Positions 34,741 through 43,492 of a stretch of 64,000 nt of DNA are shown piece by piece (position 1 is the first letter of the stretch; each line of letters opens with the position of its first letter). The notes beneath the pieces were generated by a model, which was given only the letters and a program-made list of their open reading frames with translations, made no database searches and was not told where the DNA came from. The stretch spans positions 1 to 64,000 of the forward strand of contig CAYLIF010000005.1 of NCBI GenBank assembly GCA_964383845.1, written 5' to 3'. The stretch comes from JAAZGD01 sp964383845. Lineage in GTDB: Bacteria; Bacillota; Clostridia; Peptostreptococcales; Anaerovoracaceae. The translations under genes and the position numbers were made by a program.

Positions 34741-35136
34741 TTAACGTTTTGAGAACTGACTGGCTTTTCTCGCCTTTTTCAATCCATATTTTTTTCTTTC
34801 TTTCATTCTTGGGTCTCTGGTCAGAAATCCAGCCGCTTTTAGAAGGGCACGATTTGCATCCTTGTCAGCAACGCATAGGGCTCTTGAAATACCTTGACGA
34901 AGAGCACCCGCCTGTCCTGTGAATCCGCCACCATGTACAGTTGCTATTACATCAAATTTGCCTTCAGCGCCTACAACTTCAAAAGGTCTACGAACTTCTC
35001 TTCTTACGATTTCCATTCCGAAGAACTCTTCTAAAGGTCTTTTGTTAACGATGATTTTCCCTTTACCCGGGATTAATCTTACTCTAGCAACAGAACTCTT
35101 TCTTCTTCCAGTCCCTTGATATTGAATCTTAGCCAT
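34741..35136 (-). CDS. rpsI: 30S ribosomal protein S9
   Basis: 131 residues, normal length. The N-terminal GTGRRKSSVARVRL and the C-terminal KKYGLKKARKASQFSKR tail, whose end reaches the P-site tRNA, are both typical. ATG 35136 follows a GGAGG site. It is 17 bp after rplM, the universal bacterial pair. Confidence 0.98.
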   Translation of the reverse strand: MAKIQYQGTGRRKSSVARVRLIPGKGKIIVNKRPLEEFFGMEIVRREVRRPFEVVGAEGKFDVIATVHGGGFTGQAGALRQGISRALCVADKDANRALLKAAGFLTRDPRMKERKKYGLKKARKASQFSKR

Positions 35137-35153
35137 TTCTTATTCCTCCCTCC

Positions 35154-35582
35154 TTAAAATTTTAGCTCAACAGGTTTTTGTGCAGTGTGTGGATGCACAG
35201 GTCCTGCGAAAACTTTTAACTTCTTATACATTTGACGTCCTAAACGGCCATTTGGCATCATGCCTTTTATTGAGTGTCGTAGAATTTCTTCAGGTTTTTT
35301 TTCAAGTAGTTTTTCAAATGTGATTTCTCTAAGCCCACCAGGGAAGCCTGTATGATGTTTATAGATTTTGTCTTTTCTCTTTTTCCCAGTTACCTCAATT
35401 TTTTCTGCGTTAATTATGATTACATAATCTCCACAATCCATATGAGGAGTGAAGGTTGGCTTCTTCTTCCCTCTAAGAATAGAGGCCACTTCAGTGCTTA
35501 GCCTTCCTAAATTCTTTCCTTCGGCATCAACAATATACCAATCGTGTTTGATGTCTGAAGGTTTTGCAACATAGCTTTTCAT
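35154..35582 (-). CDS. rplM: 50S ribosomal protein L13
   Basis: 142 residues from ATG 35582 (MKSYVAKPSDIKHDWYIVDA), preceded by GAAAGGA. The longer reading to 35738 would run through the L13 leader RNA and adds nothing found in L13. L13 is an early 23S rRNA assembly protein. Transcribed with rpsI. Confidence 0.97.
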   Translation of the reverse strand: MKSYVAKPSDIKHDWYIVDAEGKNLGRLSTEVASILRGKKKPTFTPHMDCGDYVIIINAEKIEVTGKKRKDKIYKHHTGFPGGLREITFEKLLEKKPEEILRHSIKGMMPNGRLGRQMYKKLKVFAGPVHPHTAQKPVELKF

Positions 35583-35682
35583 TCTTTTTCCTTTCTGCCT
35601 ACTAGGATTTCTCGCAATCTCCTTCGGCAATCCTAAAATGTTTCGGGCCACGGCCGGCAAACCCAGCCTGCACCCTAAAGAT
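35583..35682 (-). ncRNA. L13 ribosomal leader (5' RNA of rplM-rpsI)
   Basis: The region before rplM carries the AGGGTGCAGGCTGGG block, a GCCGGCCGTGGCCCG stretch and the sequence around GGATTGCCGAAGGAGATTGC on the minus strand. These match what I remember of the Firmicutes L13 leader, which is thought to let L13 limit its own operon. The G+C content is higher than in nearby gaps. An Rfam L13_leader search would confirm it. Confidence 0.75.
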
Positions 35683-35736
35683 GATTTCGCTTGAGGTATA
35701 GAAAAGGTATATCTATAATCAACCACAAGCTTTATC

Positions 35737-35765
35737 ATGTTATCTTATTTAACCTTCATTGTCAA
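35737..35765 (-). promoter_or_regulatory. Promoter of rplM-rpsI
   Basis: Perfect TTGACA (35760-35765) and TAACAT (35737-35742), 17 bp apart on the minus strand, predicting a leader of about 150 nt that contains the L13 element. Confidence 0.65.
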
Positions 35766-35832
35766 TTATTTTATACTCTATCAGATGATTTCCAGCCAAA
35801 AACTTTTTGGAGGTCTATAATCTTTGCTTCAA

Positions 35833-36468
35833 TTAAACAAGAGTCTCTTGTTTCACCTTGTGATCCACAACATGGCGCTTTGCTAATTCATCAGTTATGG
35901 CATCTATTTCAATACCGTCCTCAACCATTAGGACTATTAGATGATAAAGAAGATCGGCTATCTCATAAACCGTCTCTATTTTATTACCCCTAGCAGCTGC
36001 AATTAAAACTTCTGAACTCTCTTCACCAATTTTTTTTAGTATTTTTTCTATGCCGCTACTAAAAAGATAACTGGTGTAACTTCCCTCCTGGGGATTTTCT
36101 TTTCTTCCTTTAATGAGCTGGTATAGGCCATCATAAGAAAAGGCTTTTAATTCCTGGCTTATATACAGGGGTTCAAAGAAGCAGCTATCTTCACCAAGAT
36201 GGCAAGCCGGGCCCTTCTTTATAACCTCAACAACTAAAGCGTCTCCATCGCAATCTAAAGTAATCCCAACTATTTGCTGGGTGTTGCCACTGGTCTCTCC
36301 CTTACGCCATAGCTCTTGCCTAGAACGGCTATAAAAACAGGTCCTTCCTTCTTTTATACTTATCTCTAAGCTCTCTTTATTCATATAGGCTAAAGTCAGC
36401 ACTTTCTTTGTATAATAATCCTGAACAATAGCGGGGATGAGCCCTTTTTCATCGAATTTGATTTCCAT
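35833..36468 (-). CDS. hisIE: Bifunctional phosphoribosyl-AMP cyclohydrolase / phosphoribosyl-ATP pyrophosphatase
   Basis: 211 residues. The N-terminal HisI domain (about 1-110) has the SRSRQELWRKGETSGN motif and the zinc cysteines near LDCDGD and GPACHLGEDSC. The C-terminal HisE domain (about 115-205) has the EESSEVLIAAARG helix. It carries out steps 2 and 3 of histidine synthesis. Its ATG overlaps the hisF stop by one base (TAATG). Last gene of the his operon; no clear terminator follows. Confidence 0.97.
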   Translation of the reverse strand: MEIKFDEKGLIPAIVQDYYTKKVLTLAYMNKESLEISIKEGRTCFYSRSRQELWRKGETSGNTQQIVGITLDCDGDALVVEVIKKGPACHLGEDSCFFEPLYISQELKAFSYDGLYQLIKGRKENPQEGSYTSYLFSSGIEKILKKIGEESSEVLIAAARGNKIETVYEIADLLYHLIVLMVEDGIEIDAITDELAKRHVVDHKVKQETLV

Positions 36469-37223
36469 TATATCCTTACCCTTACTCCCTGATTTCTCAA
36501 ATATTCTTTGAGTTCCATGATATCCATTTCTCGTGTATGAAAAATACTTGCCGCCAAACCTGCATCCATTCCTGGATGGTTGAATAGGTCTAGAAAGTCT
36601 TCTTTTTTACCTGCTCCACCAGAAGCAATAATTGGAAGAGATACCTGCTTTGCCATAGCCGTCAATAACTCAATGTCAAATCCACCTCTCACACCGTCTG
36701 TGTCTATACTGTTGACAACAAGTTCTCCAGCACCACGTTGTTCTCCTTCCACGGCCCATTCAAAGGCATCCATACCTGTGTCCTCTCGCCCACCTTTAGT
36801 GAATACGTGAAATTCAGACCCCACTCTTTTCACATCCATAGATAAGACCACACATTGATTGCCATATTTTTTGGCACCAAGATTAATAATCTCCGGATTT
36901 TTAATAGCGCCACTGTTTATGCTTACTTTGTCGGCTCCACACTTTAAAACCCTGTCAAAGTCATCAAGGTTTTCTATTCCCCCACCTACTGTAAGGGGAA
37001 TGAAAATTTGTGAGGCAACACTTTTAAGCACTTCTGTAAACAAAGCCCTTTTCTCAAGGCTAGCGGTTATATCATAAAATACCAGTTCATCAGCCCCTCT
37101 ATCGTTATAAAAACGGGCCATTTCCACTGGATCTGCTATGTCTTTTATTCCCTCAAAGTTAACACCCTTAACTACTCTACCGTCTCTAACGTCAAGGCAT
37201 GGAATAATTCTCTTTGTAATCAT
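36468..37223 (-). CDS. hisF: Imidazole glycerol phosphate synthase subunit HisF
   Basis: 251-residue TIM barrel. Catalytic D11 is in IPCLDVRDGRVVKG, and the second catalytic Asp is in the NSIDTDGV loop. It uses ammonia from HisH to make imidazole glycerol phosphate and AICAR. An AAAGGAA site precedes ATG 37223. It sits between hisA and hisIE. Confidence 0.98.
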   Translation of the reverse strand: MITKRIIPCLDVRDGRVVKGVNFEGIKDIADPVEMARFYNDRGADELVFYDITASLEKRALFTEVLKSVASQIFIPLTVGGGIENLDDFDRVLKCGADKVSINSGAIKNPEIINLGAKKYGNQCVVLSMDVKRVGSEFHVFTKGGREDTGMDAFEWAVEGEQRGAGELVVNSIDTDGVRGGFDIELLTAMAKQVSLPIIASGGAGKKEDFLDLFNHPGMDAGLAASIFHTREMDIMELKEYLRNQGVRVRI

Positions 37224-37241
37224 TTGTGTTCCTTTCTAAAA

Positions 37242-37973
37242 TTAAACTCTACCAGGTCCTTGCTCAAAATAACCTACCACTTCCTTTAACAATAAGGAGC
37301 CTGCATAAAGGGCTTTACCAAGTATTGCTCCATATACACCCATCTTTTTTAGTTCCTGAAGCTCCTCCATATATGTAACTCCACCGGATGCTATAATCTG
37401 GAAAGAGTAATCATTTTGCAGAGATTCATAGGCTTTTAGATTGGTTCCTTCTAGCCCACCATCTTTAGATATGTCAGTATAAATAACAGTTGCTACTCCC
37501 ATTTTTTCTAGGGCTCTCAGGAAATCATCGGCATCTATATTTGTCACATTCTGCCAACCATTAATAGCTACCTTATGGCCCTTTACATCTACCCCTACAG
37601 CTATTTTGTCTCCGTAGTTATCAATGGCTTCTTTTAAAAATTCCGGTTCTGTTACTGCCGCTGTGCCTAGAATAACCCTGTGCACTCCTAGGTCTATATA
37701 TGCTTTAATCCGTTCTAAATCTCGAATTCCGCCACCTACTTGGACAAAGAGACCGGCTTCTTGAATTATTTTTTTAATATTTTCAAAATTAACTAGGCGG
37801 CCTTCCTTTGCTCCATCAAGATCTACCAAGTGCAAATGAGTTGCTCCGCAATCCTTAAAGGTTTTAGCTACTTGAACTGGATCTTCACTATATACTGTCA
37901 TTTGATCGTAGTCTCCTTGAAAAAGCCGAACCACGTTCCCATCCTTAATATCAATTGCAGGAAATATTAACAT
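37242..37973 (-). CDS. hisA: ProFAR isomerase (1-(5-phosphoribosyl)-5-[(phosphoribosylamino)methylideneamino]imidazole-4-carboxamide isomerase)
   Basis: 243-residue TIM barrel related to HisF. The catalytic Asp is in FPAIDIKDGNVVRL and a second in YTDISKDGGLEG. It catalyses the Amadori isomerisation, step 4 of histidine synthesis. It overlaps the end of hisH by 7 bp. Confidence 0.97.
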   Translation of the reverse strand: MLIFPAIDIKDGNVVRLFQGDYDQMTVYSEDPVQVAKTFKDCGATHLHLVDLDGAKEGRLVNFENIKKIIQEAGLFVQVGGGIRDLERIKAYIDLGVHRVILGTAAVTEPEFLKEAIDNYGDKIAVGVDVKGHKVAINGWQNVTNIDADDFLRALEKMGVATVIYTDISKDGGLEGTNLKAYESLQNDYSFQIIASGGVTYMEELQELKKMGVYGAILGKALYAGSLLLKEVVGYFEQGPGRV

Positions 37974-38611
37974 TTAAAATCCTCCTTGGTGATTTCTACA
38001 AAAGCCTTTAAAATATTCAACCCCGTTTGACCACTTTTTTCTGGATGAAATTGAGTTCCATAAAGAGATCCCTTTTTAACTACAGCAGCTATCTCAACGC
38101 CATAATCTGAAACTGCCAAGAGATTCTTTTGGCATTCCCTTGCATAAAAGCTGTGGACAAAATAAACATAATTTTCTTTAGGCAGTTTATTAAAAAGTGG
38201 GTCGTCCTTCACTATATTCAGCCGGTTCCAACCGATATGGGGAATTTTCAAAAGGTCTCCATTCATTGGGTCCTTTTGATTCTTGGGTATTGCCACAACG
38301 GATCCAGGAATAAGCCCTAAACCTTTGTGTGAGCCATATTCTAAACTCTTGTCAAACAAAAGTTGCATGCCTAGACAAATCCCTAGCATGGGTTTCCCTT
38401 TATCCAGTTCTTCTCGGATCAGGGAAACAAGGCCTGTTCCTTTAAGCTTATCTATTGCGTCTTCAAAGGCCCCTACTCCAGGTAATATGATTTTTTCACA
38501 TCTTTTTAGTTCTTCAGAATCCTTTGTCACTATAACCTTGCACCCTAAATAATCTAAGGATGATCGCAAGGAAAATAGGTTTCCTACGCCATAGTCTATA
38601 ACCCCAATCAT
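37967..38611 (-). CDS. hisH: Imidazole glycerol phosphate synthase glutaminase subunit HisH
   Basis: 214 residues, class I glutamine amidotransferase. The nucleophile Cys is in GICLGMQLLF, and the His-Glu pair in GTQFHPEKSG completes the triad. It feeds ammonia to HisF. The ATG directly follows the hisB stop. Confidence 0.97.
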   Translation of the reverse strand: MIGVIDYGVGNLFSLRSSLDYLGCKVIVTKDSEELKRCEKIILPGVGAFEDAIDKLKGTGLVSLIREELDKGKPMLGICLGMQLLFDKSLEYGSHKGLGLIPGSVVAIPKNQKDPMNGDLLKIPHIGWNRLNIVKDDPLFNKLPKENYVYFVHSFYARECQKNLLAVSDYGVEIAAVVKKGSLYGTQFHPEKSGQTGLNILKAFVEITKEDFKC

Positions 38612-39199
38612 CTACAACAATCCTTTCGTGGAAGGTATCTTGTCCGCATTCTTGGGATCAATAGCCACACCTTGAGCTAGGGCTCTTCCAAGGGCCTTAA
38701 ACATAGCCTCAATAATATGATGGGAATTCCCTCCTGCTAGTAGGACAAAATGCAGGTTCATTTGTAAACTTCTTGCCAGAGCTATCATGAATTCAGAAAC
38801 CAGTTCTGTATCAAAAGTTCCTACCTTCTGAGATGGAATTTCTACATCCATATTCAAATAGCTACGCCCACTTAAATCCAAGGAGCACACTACTAGGACC
38901 TCATCCATAGGCAATGTCATTGTTCCATATCGATAAATTCCTTTTTTATTTCCCAAGGCTTCTAAGAAAGCCTGTCCCAATGAAATCCCTATGTCCTCAA
39001 CAGTGTGGTGATCGTCTACATTGGTATCTCCTTGACATTTTACCCTTAGGTCAAAGCCCCCATGAGCTGCCAACAGCTCTAGCATATGGTCTAAAAAGCC
39101 GCATCCTGTGTTAACATCAATTTCCCCTTTTCCTTCCAACGTTAATTGGAGGGAAACATTTGTTTCTCGAGTTTTTCTGTTTATCTCTGCTTTTCTCAT
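38612..39199 (-). CDS. hisB: Imidazoleglycerol-phosphate dehydratase
   Basis: 195 residues, single-domain form without a phosphatase half. The metal-binding CGFLDHMLELLAAHGG and DVDDHHTVEDIG motifs and a later NSHHIIEA motif are present. I chose ATG 39199, with GGGAGG 7 nt upstream; it overlaps the hisC stop as ATGA. An upstream in-frame ATG at 39214 overlaps the Shine-Dalgarno. Confidence 0.96.
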   Translation of the reverse strand: MRKAEINRKTRETNVSLQLTLEGKGEIDVNTGCGFLDHMLELLAAHGGFDLRVKCQGDTNVDDHHTVEDIGISLGQAFLEALGNKKGIYRYGTMTLPMDEVLVVCSLDLSGRSYLNMDVEIPSQKVGTFDTELVSEFMIALARSLQMNLHFVLLAGGNSHHIIEAMFKALGRALAQGVAIDPKNADKIPSTKGLL

Positions 39200-40269
39200 C
39201 CCTGGGCCTCCCATAATTTTTTATTATTTAATATCCTATTTGTGGCTTTAAGTAATGCCTCCATATCTTTTTCATCACCGATAGTTATTCTTACAAAATC
39301 TTTGATTCTATTTTTATCAAAATATCTAACCAAAATCTTTTCTTCTCGGAGTTTTTGATAATAGTCTTGGCCACTTAATTTCTTGTGCCTTGCAAATATA
39401 AAATTGGCTTGTGAGTTTAAAACTTCAAAGCCTAAAAATCTTAGATTTTGCGAGCTTGCTTCCCGAAGGCGCATTGTCTCCTTACAGCATTCTTGGAAGT
39501 AGTTTTGATCTTTCAAAGAGGCTACAGCGACTTCCTCTGACCATCGATTTAAGTTATATGGGTTAAAGCTATATTTGATAGCCTTTAGATCTTTTATCAA
39601 CTCAGAGTTCCCTATGGCAAATCCAACCCTTGCCCCAGCCAAGGCTCTTGATTTTGAAAATGTCTGTACCACTAATAGATTATCGTACTTATCTATCAGG
39701 GAAACAGCACTCTCTCCACCAAAATCTATATAGGCTTCGTCAATTATTACTATATTATCACTATTGCCTTCTACAATAATTTCTATTTCCTTTAAGGGAA
39801 GAGTTAAACCTGTAGGGGCATTAGGGTTAGCAATAATTACTGTGGAATCCACATCAATGTAGTCTCGATAGTTAATGGTCCAGTCATCGCTTAATGGAAT
39901 GATTTTTGTTATAACTCCGAATAGCTGAGCATAGACGGGATAGAATCCATAAGTTAGGTCTGGAAATGCAAAAGATCTGTTCCCCTTTTGAAATGCCATA
40001 AAGGCAAATGCTAAAATCTCATCGCTGCCATTACCAACTATAATCTGGTCTTCTTTTACTCCGTATCTTTTCCCCAATGCTTGAATAAGGCGCCTTGATT
40101 CGGGGTCAGGATAAAGGTTTAGATCATCTGCTTTTACCTTTGAAACTCCAGGAGCCGGAGGATAAGGTGATTCGTTGGTATTCAATTTAATCCATTCTGA
40201 TCTTTGGGGTTGCTCTCCTGGAAGATATGGGGATAAATTCTTATAGTCGGGATTCATAAATCTACTCAT
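39196..40269 (-). CDS. hisC: Histidinol-phosphate aminotransferase
   Basis: 357 residues, fold-type I PLP enzyme. The PLP lysine is in the FSKSRALAGARVGFAIG block, with the ANPNAPTG and DEAYIDF segments upstream of it. It makes histidinol phosphate from imidazole acetol phosphate. It overlaps the end of hisD by 8 bp. Confidence 0.96.
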   Translation of the reverse strand: MSRFMNPDYKNLSPYLPGEQPQRSEWIKLNTNESPYPPAPGVSKVKADDLNLYPDPESRRLIQALGKRYGVKEDQIIVGNGSDEILAFAFMAFQKGNRSFAFPDLTYGFYPVYAQLFGVITKIIPLSDDWTINYRDYIDVDSTVIIANPNAPTGLTLPLKEIEIIVEGNSDNIVIIDEAYIDFGGESAVSLIDKYDNLLVVQTFSKSRALAGARVGFAIGNSELIKDLKAIKYSFNPYNLNRWSEEVAVASLKDQNYFQECCKETMRLREASSQNLRFLGFEVLNSQANFIFARHKKLSGQDYYQKLREEKILVRYFDKNRIKDFVRITIGDEKDMEALLKATNRILNNKKLWEAQG

Positions 40270-41563
40270 CTGTCATATCCTTTTCTTGAAATCTAATTGC
40301 TACACTTTTGCCGTGAGCATGAAGTCCTTCACTTTCAGCAAAGGCAACAATTTTATCTTTATCCTTTTCCAAAGCTTCCTGTGTATAATAAATATAATTG
40401 GTTTTTTTCTGAAAATCTTCTACTGAAAGAGGGCTGCTAAATCGAGCAGTACCACCCGTAGGCAAAATATGATTTGTTCCCGCAAAATAATCCCCAAGTG
40501 CCTCGGGTACATGGCTGCCTAAAAAGACTGCACCAGCGTTTTTTACCAGCTCTAACAGTTCAAAGGGCTTTTCCACAGAGAGCTCAAGATGTTCAGGGGC
40601 AAATCGATTGCTCCACTCCATAGCTTGTTCCAAAGAATCAACAACTACTATCTTACCTCTTGTTAAAATACTAGTCTTTGCTGTTTCACCTCTTGGCAAA
40701 AGGGGAATCTGCTTTTCTAGTTCAAGGACCACCCCTTGGGCCAGACTCTGACTTGTTGTCAATAAGATAGCCGCCGCATTTGGATCGTGTTCAGCTTGGC
40801 TTAACATATCCGCCGCCACATAATCAGGGCGGGAATTTTCGTCGGCTATAACCAAGATTTCGCTGGGGCCAGCAACCATATCTATACTCACATCGCCAAA
40901 TACCAATCTTTTAGCAGTTGCTACATAAATATTCCCAGGGCCCGTAATTTTATCTACAAGAGGAATGCTTTCGGTACCATAAGCAAGGGCTCCAATACCA
41001 TGGGCTCCACCAACTTTATAGATGTCTGTTATCCCGGCTATTTTAGCTGCGGCTAAAATTACATCTGGGATTGTCCCATCATCTTGAGGGGGTGTAATCA
41101 TTATTATACGTGAAACTCCTGCTATCTTCGCGGGAATAGCATTCATTAAAACACTGCTTGGATAACTTGCTGATCCTCCTGGAACATATATACCTGCTAG
41201 CTCTATGGGGAGGGTCTTCTGTCCAAGAATTACCCCTTCTTTTTCTTTTACTTCAAAATTTTCTCTTTTTTGTTTTTCATGGAAAATTCTGATGTTAAGG
41301 GCTGCTTCTTCGATAACACTTAAAAGATAGGGGTCTACCTTCGATATTGCATCATTTATTTCTTTTTCTGTAACAGAGAAATCCTCCAGTTCAACACCAT
41401 CAAAACGTTTTGTATACTCTCGTAAAGCTTCATCTCCCCGATGCTTAACATCCTGTAAAATTTCTATTACTTGCTGCTCTATTTCGTAATCCGCTTTCAT
41501 TTCAGATTCTCGATTAAAGATTTCTTCATAACTTGTTTTTTGAGAAGAAAAGATTTCTAACAT
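40262..41563 (-). CDS. hisD: Histidinol dehydrogenase
   Basis: 433 residues. The VPGGSASYPSSVLMN segment, the GPGNIYVATAKR segment and the GPSEILVIAD and EHLEL motifs with the zinc-site His residues are all present. It oxidises histidinol to histidine in two NAD+ steps. It starts 15 bp after hisG. Confidence 0.98.
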   Translation of the reverse strand: MLEIFSSQKTSYEEIFNRESEMKADYEIEQQVIEILQDVKHRGDEALREYTKRFDGVELEDFSVTEKEINDAISKVDPYLLSVIEEAALNIRIFHEKQKRENFEVKEKEGVILGQKTLPIELAGIYVPGGSASYPSSVLMNAIPAKIAGVSRIIMITPPQDDGTIPDVILAAAKIAGITDIYKVGGAHGIGALAYGTESIPLVDKITGPGNIYVATAKRLVFGDVSIDMVAGPSEILVIADENSRPDYVAADMLSQAEHDPNAAAILLTTSQSLAQGVVLELEKQIPLLPRGETAKTSILTRGKIVVVDSLEQAMEWSNRFAPEHLELSVEKPFELLELVKNAGAVFLGSHVPEALGDYFAGTNHILPTGGTARFSSPLSVEDFQKKTNYIYYTQEALEKDKDKIVAFAESEGLHAHGKSVAIRFQEKDMTDE

Positions 41564-41578
41564 TAGCCTGTTCCCTTT

Positions 41579-42190
41579 CTATCCTTGAAGCTTACGCACC
41601 ATCTCAGTAATTATTTGGTTTTGAAACTTAAAGGATGAACGGTTCGCTATAAATCTAGCACTTATATCCTTAAACTCTTCAATTACCTTTAGATTATTTT
41701 CTCTAATTGTGCTGCCAGTTTCAACTATATCTACTATTACATCTGTAAGACCAAGAACTGGTCCCAGCTCTATACTCCCATTTAGTTTTATTATTTCAAT
41801 GTCTCTCCCCATTTCAGCAAAATGGTTCTTTGTAACATTTACATATTTTGTTGCCACTCTCAGTGTCCGATCGGGCTCTTCCACATAGTCCTTCATTGCC
41901 GCTACTACCATATTACATTTCCCAATATTTAAGTCAAGAAGTTCATAAACATCAGGGTTTGATTCCAGTAAAATATCTTTTCCCACTATTCCTACATCAG
42001 CCGCTTTGTGCTCTACATAAATAGCAACATCGCTTGGCTTAACTAAAAGATACCTTATACCTTTTTCCGGGTTTTCTAATATTAATTTTCTATTTTTCTC
42101 AAAATACTCTGGACATTCATAACCTGCTTTTTCAAGCAGCCTATACACTTGATCCCCCATTCGCCCTTTGGGTAATGCGATATTTAGCAT
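41579..42190 (-). CDS. hisG: ATP phosphoribosyltransferase, short form
   Basis: 203 residues, the short HisG that lacks the C-terminal regulatory domain and needs HisZ. Motifs include ALPKGRMG, ADVGIVGKD and the PRPP-binding VDIVETGSTIREN. It catalyses the committed step of histidine synthesis. It overlaps the hisZ end by 7 bp, and hisZ is the gene just before it. Confidence 0.98.
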   Translation of the reverse strand: MLNIALPKGRMGDQVYRLLEKAGYECPEYFEKNRKLILENPEKGIRYLLVKPSDVAIYVEHKAADVGIVGKDILLESNPDVYELLDLNIGKCNMVVAAMKDYVEEPDRTLRVATKYVNVTKNHFAEMGRDIEIIKLNGSIELGPVLGLTDVIVDIVETGSTIRENNLKVIEEFKDISARFIANRSSFKFQNQIITEMVRKLQG

Positions 42191-43332
42191 TTATCTTCCA
42201 CTCCCTCTACTGATTTTTCTTTCTTTACCAATCCTTTTTTTGTCCATTGATAAATCTCTTCATAGCTTATATCTTCTGGCAAGTTTCTACCCACCCAAAT
42301 TTTTAATCCTCTTTTTTGTTCTTTTTTTACTTCTTTTATAAGAGCTTTTAAATCACTGTAATCATCATATAAGATAATGGAGTCCACATCACTTGCTGCT
42401 TTTTTTCCGTTTATTCTACTTACTTCATTTAGATAAAGAGCAAATCCGATTGCATCCACATCCTTACCAAAGCGCTTCATAGCTAGATCATATTGGCCAC
42501 CGGCAAGGACCAGACGGGCTAGTTCTTTTACATATCCCCGAAATACAATGCCATTGTAATAGTCTATATCATTCACCATAGAAAAATCCACCTGACAATT
42601 TTTGCTGTAGCCCGCGGCTTTTAATAATATCAACACTTCTTCCAACTCATCTACACTTTCTATCATTCCTTGGGATAGGGCTAGCCCTCTTGCAGTCTTT
42701 ATGGTTAGTTCCATTTCTCCATAAAGATGAGGAATAGCAAGCAAAACTTGTCTCTGCTCTACTGATAGGCCTTCTTTTAAAGCTGTTTTATCTAAGCCAC
42801 TTACGTTTTTGCTTCGAATTAATCTTAGTAGTTTGTGTTTGATGTTTTCTGAGATATCCAAACCATTTAAGAATTCCACCACAAAATTCATATGAGAAAT
42901 CTCTAGTAAGTAAGTAGGACTCACAGCCTCTAAGCTCTGAGCTGCTAAGGCAAGAACCTCCACAATCCCATATGGGTCTACATCTCCTATAAATTCAAGA
43001 CCCATTTGGTGGATTTCTTGATAGGTATGGCTTTCTTTGCTTTCTCTATATACGTTCTCTATGTAATATAACTTTTCGCTATTCTTTCTTGTAGCTTTAC
43101 TGTTTTTAATTATGCTTAATGTGACATCAGGTTTCAATGCTAGCAGTCGGCCGTCTAGGTCTGTAAAACTGATAACCTTGTCACTGCCGAGGAAATCTTT
43201 GTTTTCAACATATAGCTGGTACTCCTCAAAGCGTCCCATCTTATACTTTCTATATCCTAATTGCTCATATAATCCTCTTAGTTCCAAGGTTACGATTTCA
43301 TCTCTTTGCAATTTGGCTGTTTGTGCTTTCAT
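42184..43332 (-). CDS. hisZ: ATP phosphoribosyltransferase regulatory subunit
   Basis: 382 residues, a HisRS-like catalytic-fold paralogue that binds histidine and short HisG to form the feedback-regulated enzyme. Segments KPDVTLSI and the DYYNGIVFRGYV/LAGGQYDL block are HisRS-like, and the tRNA anticodon-binding part is not recognisable. I prefer ATG 43332 because TGGAGA lies 8 nt upstream; ATG 43347 is possible but has no Shine-Dalgarno. First gene of the operon. Confidence 0.9.
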   Translation of the reverse strand: MKAQTAKLQRDEIVTLELRGLYEQLGYRKYKMGRFEEYQLYVENKDFLGSDKVISFTDLDGRLLALKPDVTLSIIKNSKATRKNSEKLYYIENVYRESKESHTYQEIHQMGLEFIGDVDPYGIVEVLALAAQSLEAVSPTYLLEISHMNFVVEFLNGLDISENIKHKLLRLIRSKNVSGLDKTALKEGLSVEQRQVLLAIPHLYGEMELTIKTARGLALSQGMIESVDELEEVLILLKAAGYSKNCQVDFSMVNDIDYYNGIVFRGYVKELARLVLAGGQYDLAMKRFGKDVDAIGFALYLNEVSRINGKKAASDVDSIILYDDYSDLKALIKEVKKEQKRGLKIWVGRNLPEDISYEEIYQWTKKGLVKKEKSVEGVEDKC

Positions 43333-43406
43333 AATCCAATTCTCCATTATTCGTATTTTCTAAATTTCTAATAGCTTTAGGCTTTCACCTTTGTTTGCTT
43401 CTTTGA

Positions 43407-43420
43407 TTTACCACGGTAAA
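43407..43420 (-). promoter_or_regulatory. Palindromic operator candidate of the his operon
   Basis: TTTACCACGGTAAA is an inverted repeat with a 2-bp centre. It lies just after the start point predicted by the promoter at 43436-43463, where a repressor would block transcription. A TrpR-like HisR/YerC regulator controls his genes in some Firmicutes; linking it to this site is inference. Confidence 0.5.
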
Positions 43421-43435
43421 GCGCTAACGTATAGT

Positions 43436-43463
43436 ATTATACCACACCCCTCTGCTTTGTAAA
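43436..43463 (-). promoter_or_regulatory. Promoter of the his operon
   Basis: TTTACA (43458-43463) and a perfect TATAAT (43436-43441), 16 bp apart on the minus strand, with an extended -10 TG. An inverted repeat CCACAC/GTGTGG (43442-43447 with 43464-43469) flanks the spacer and -35. Confidence 0.75.
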
Positions 43464-43492
43464 GTGTGGAATGTGGTATTAATATGCTTTTT

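Noticed and set aside
35796..35810. CCAAAAACTTTTTGG as his operon terminator
   Set aside because: It is palindromic but has no room for a loop and no T-tract; I could not support it as a terminator.
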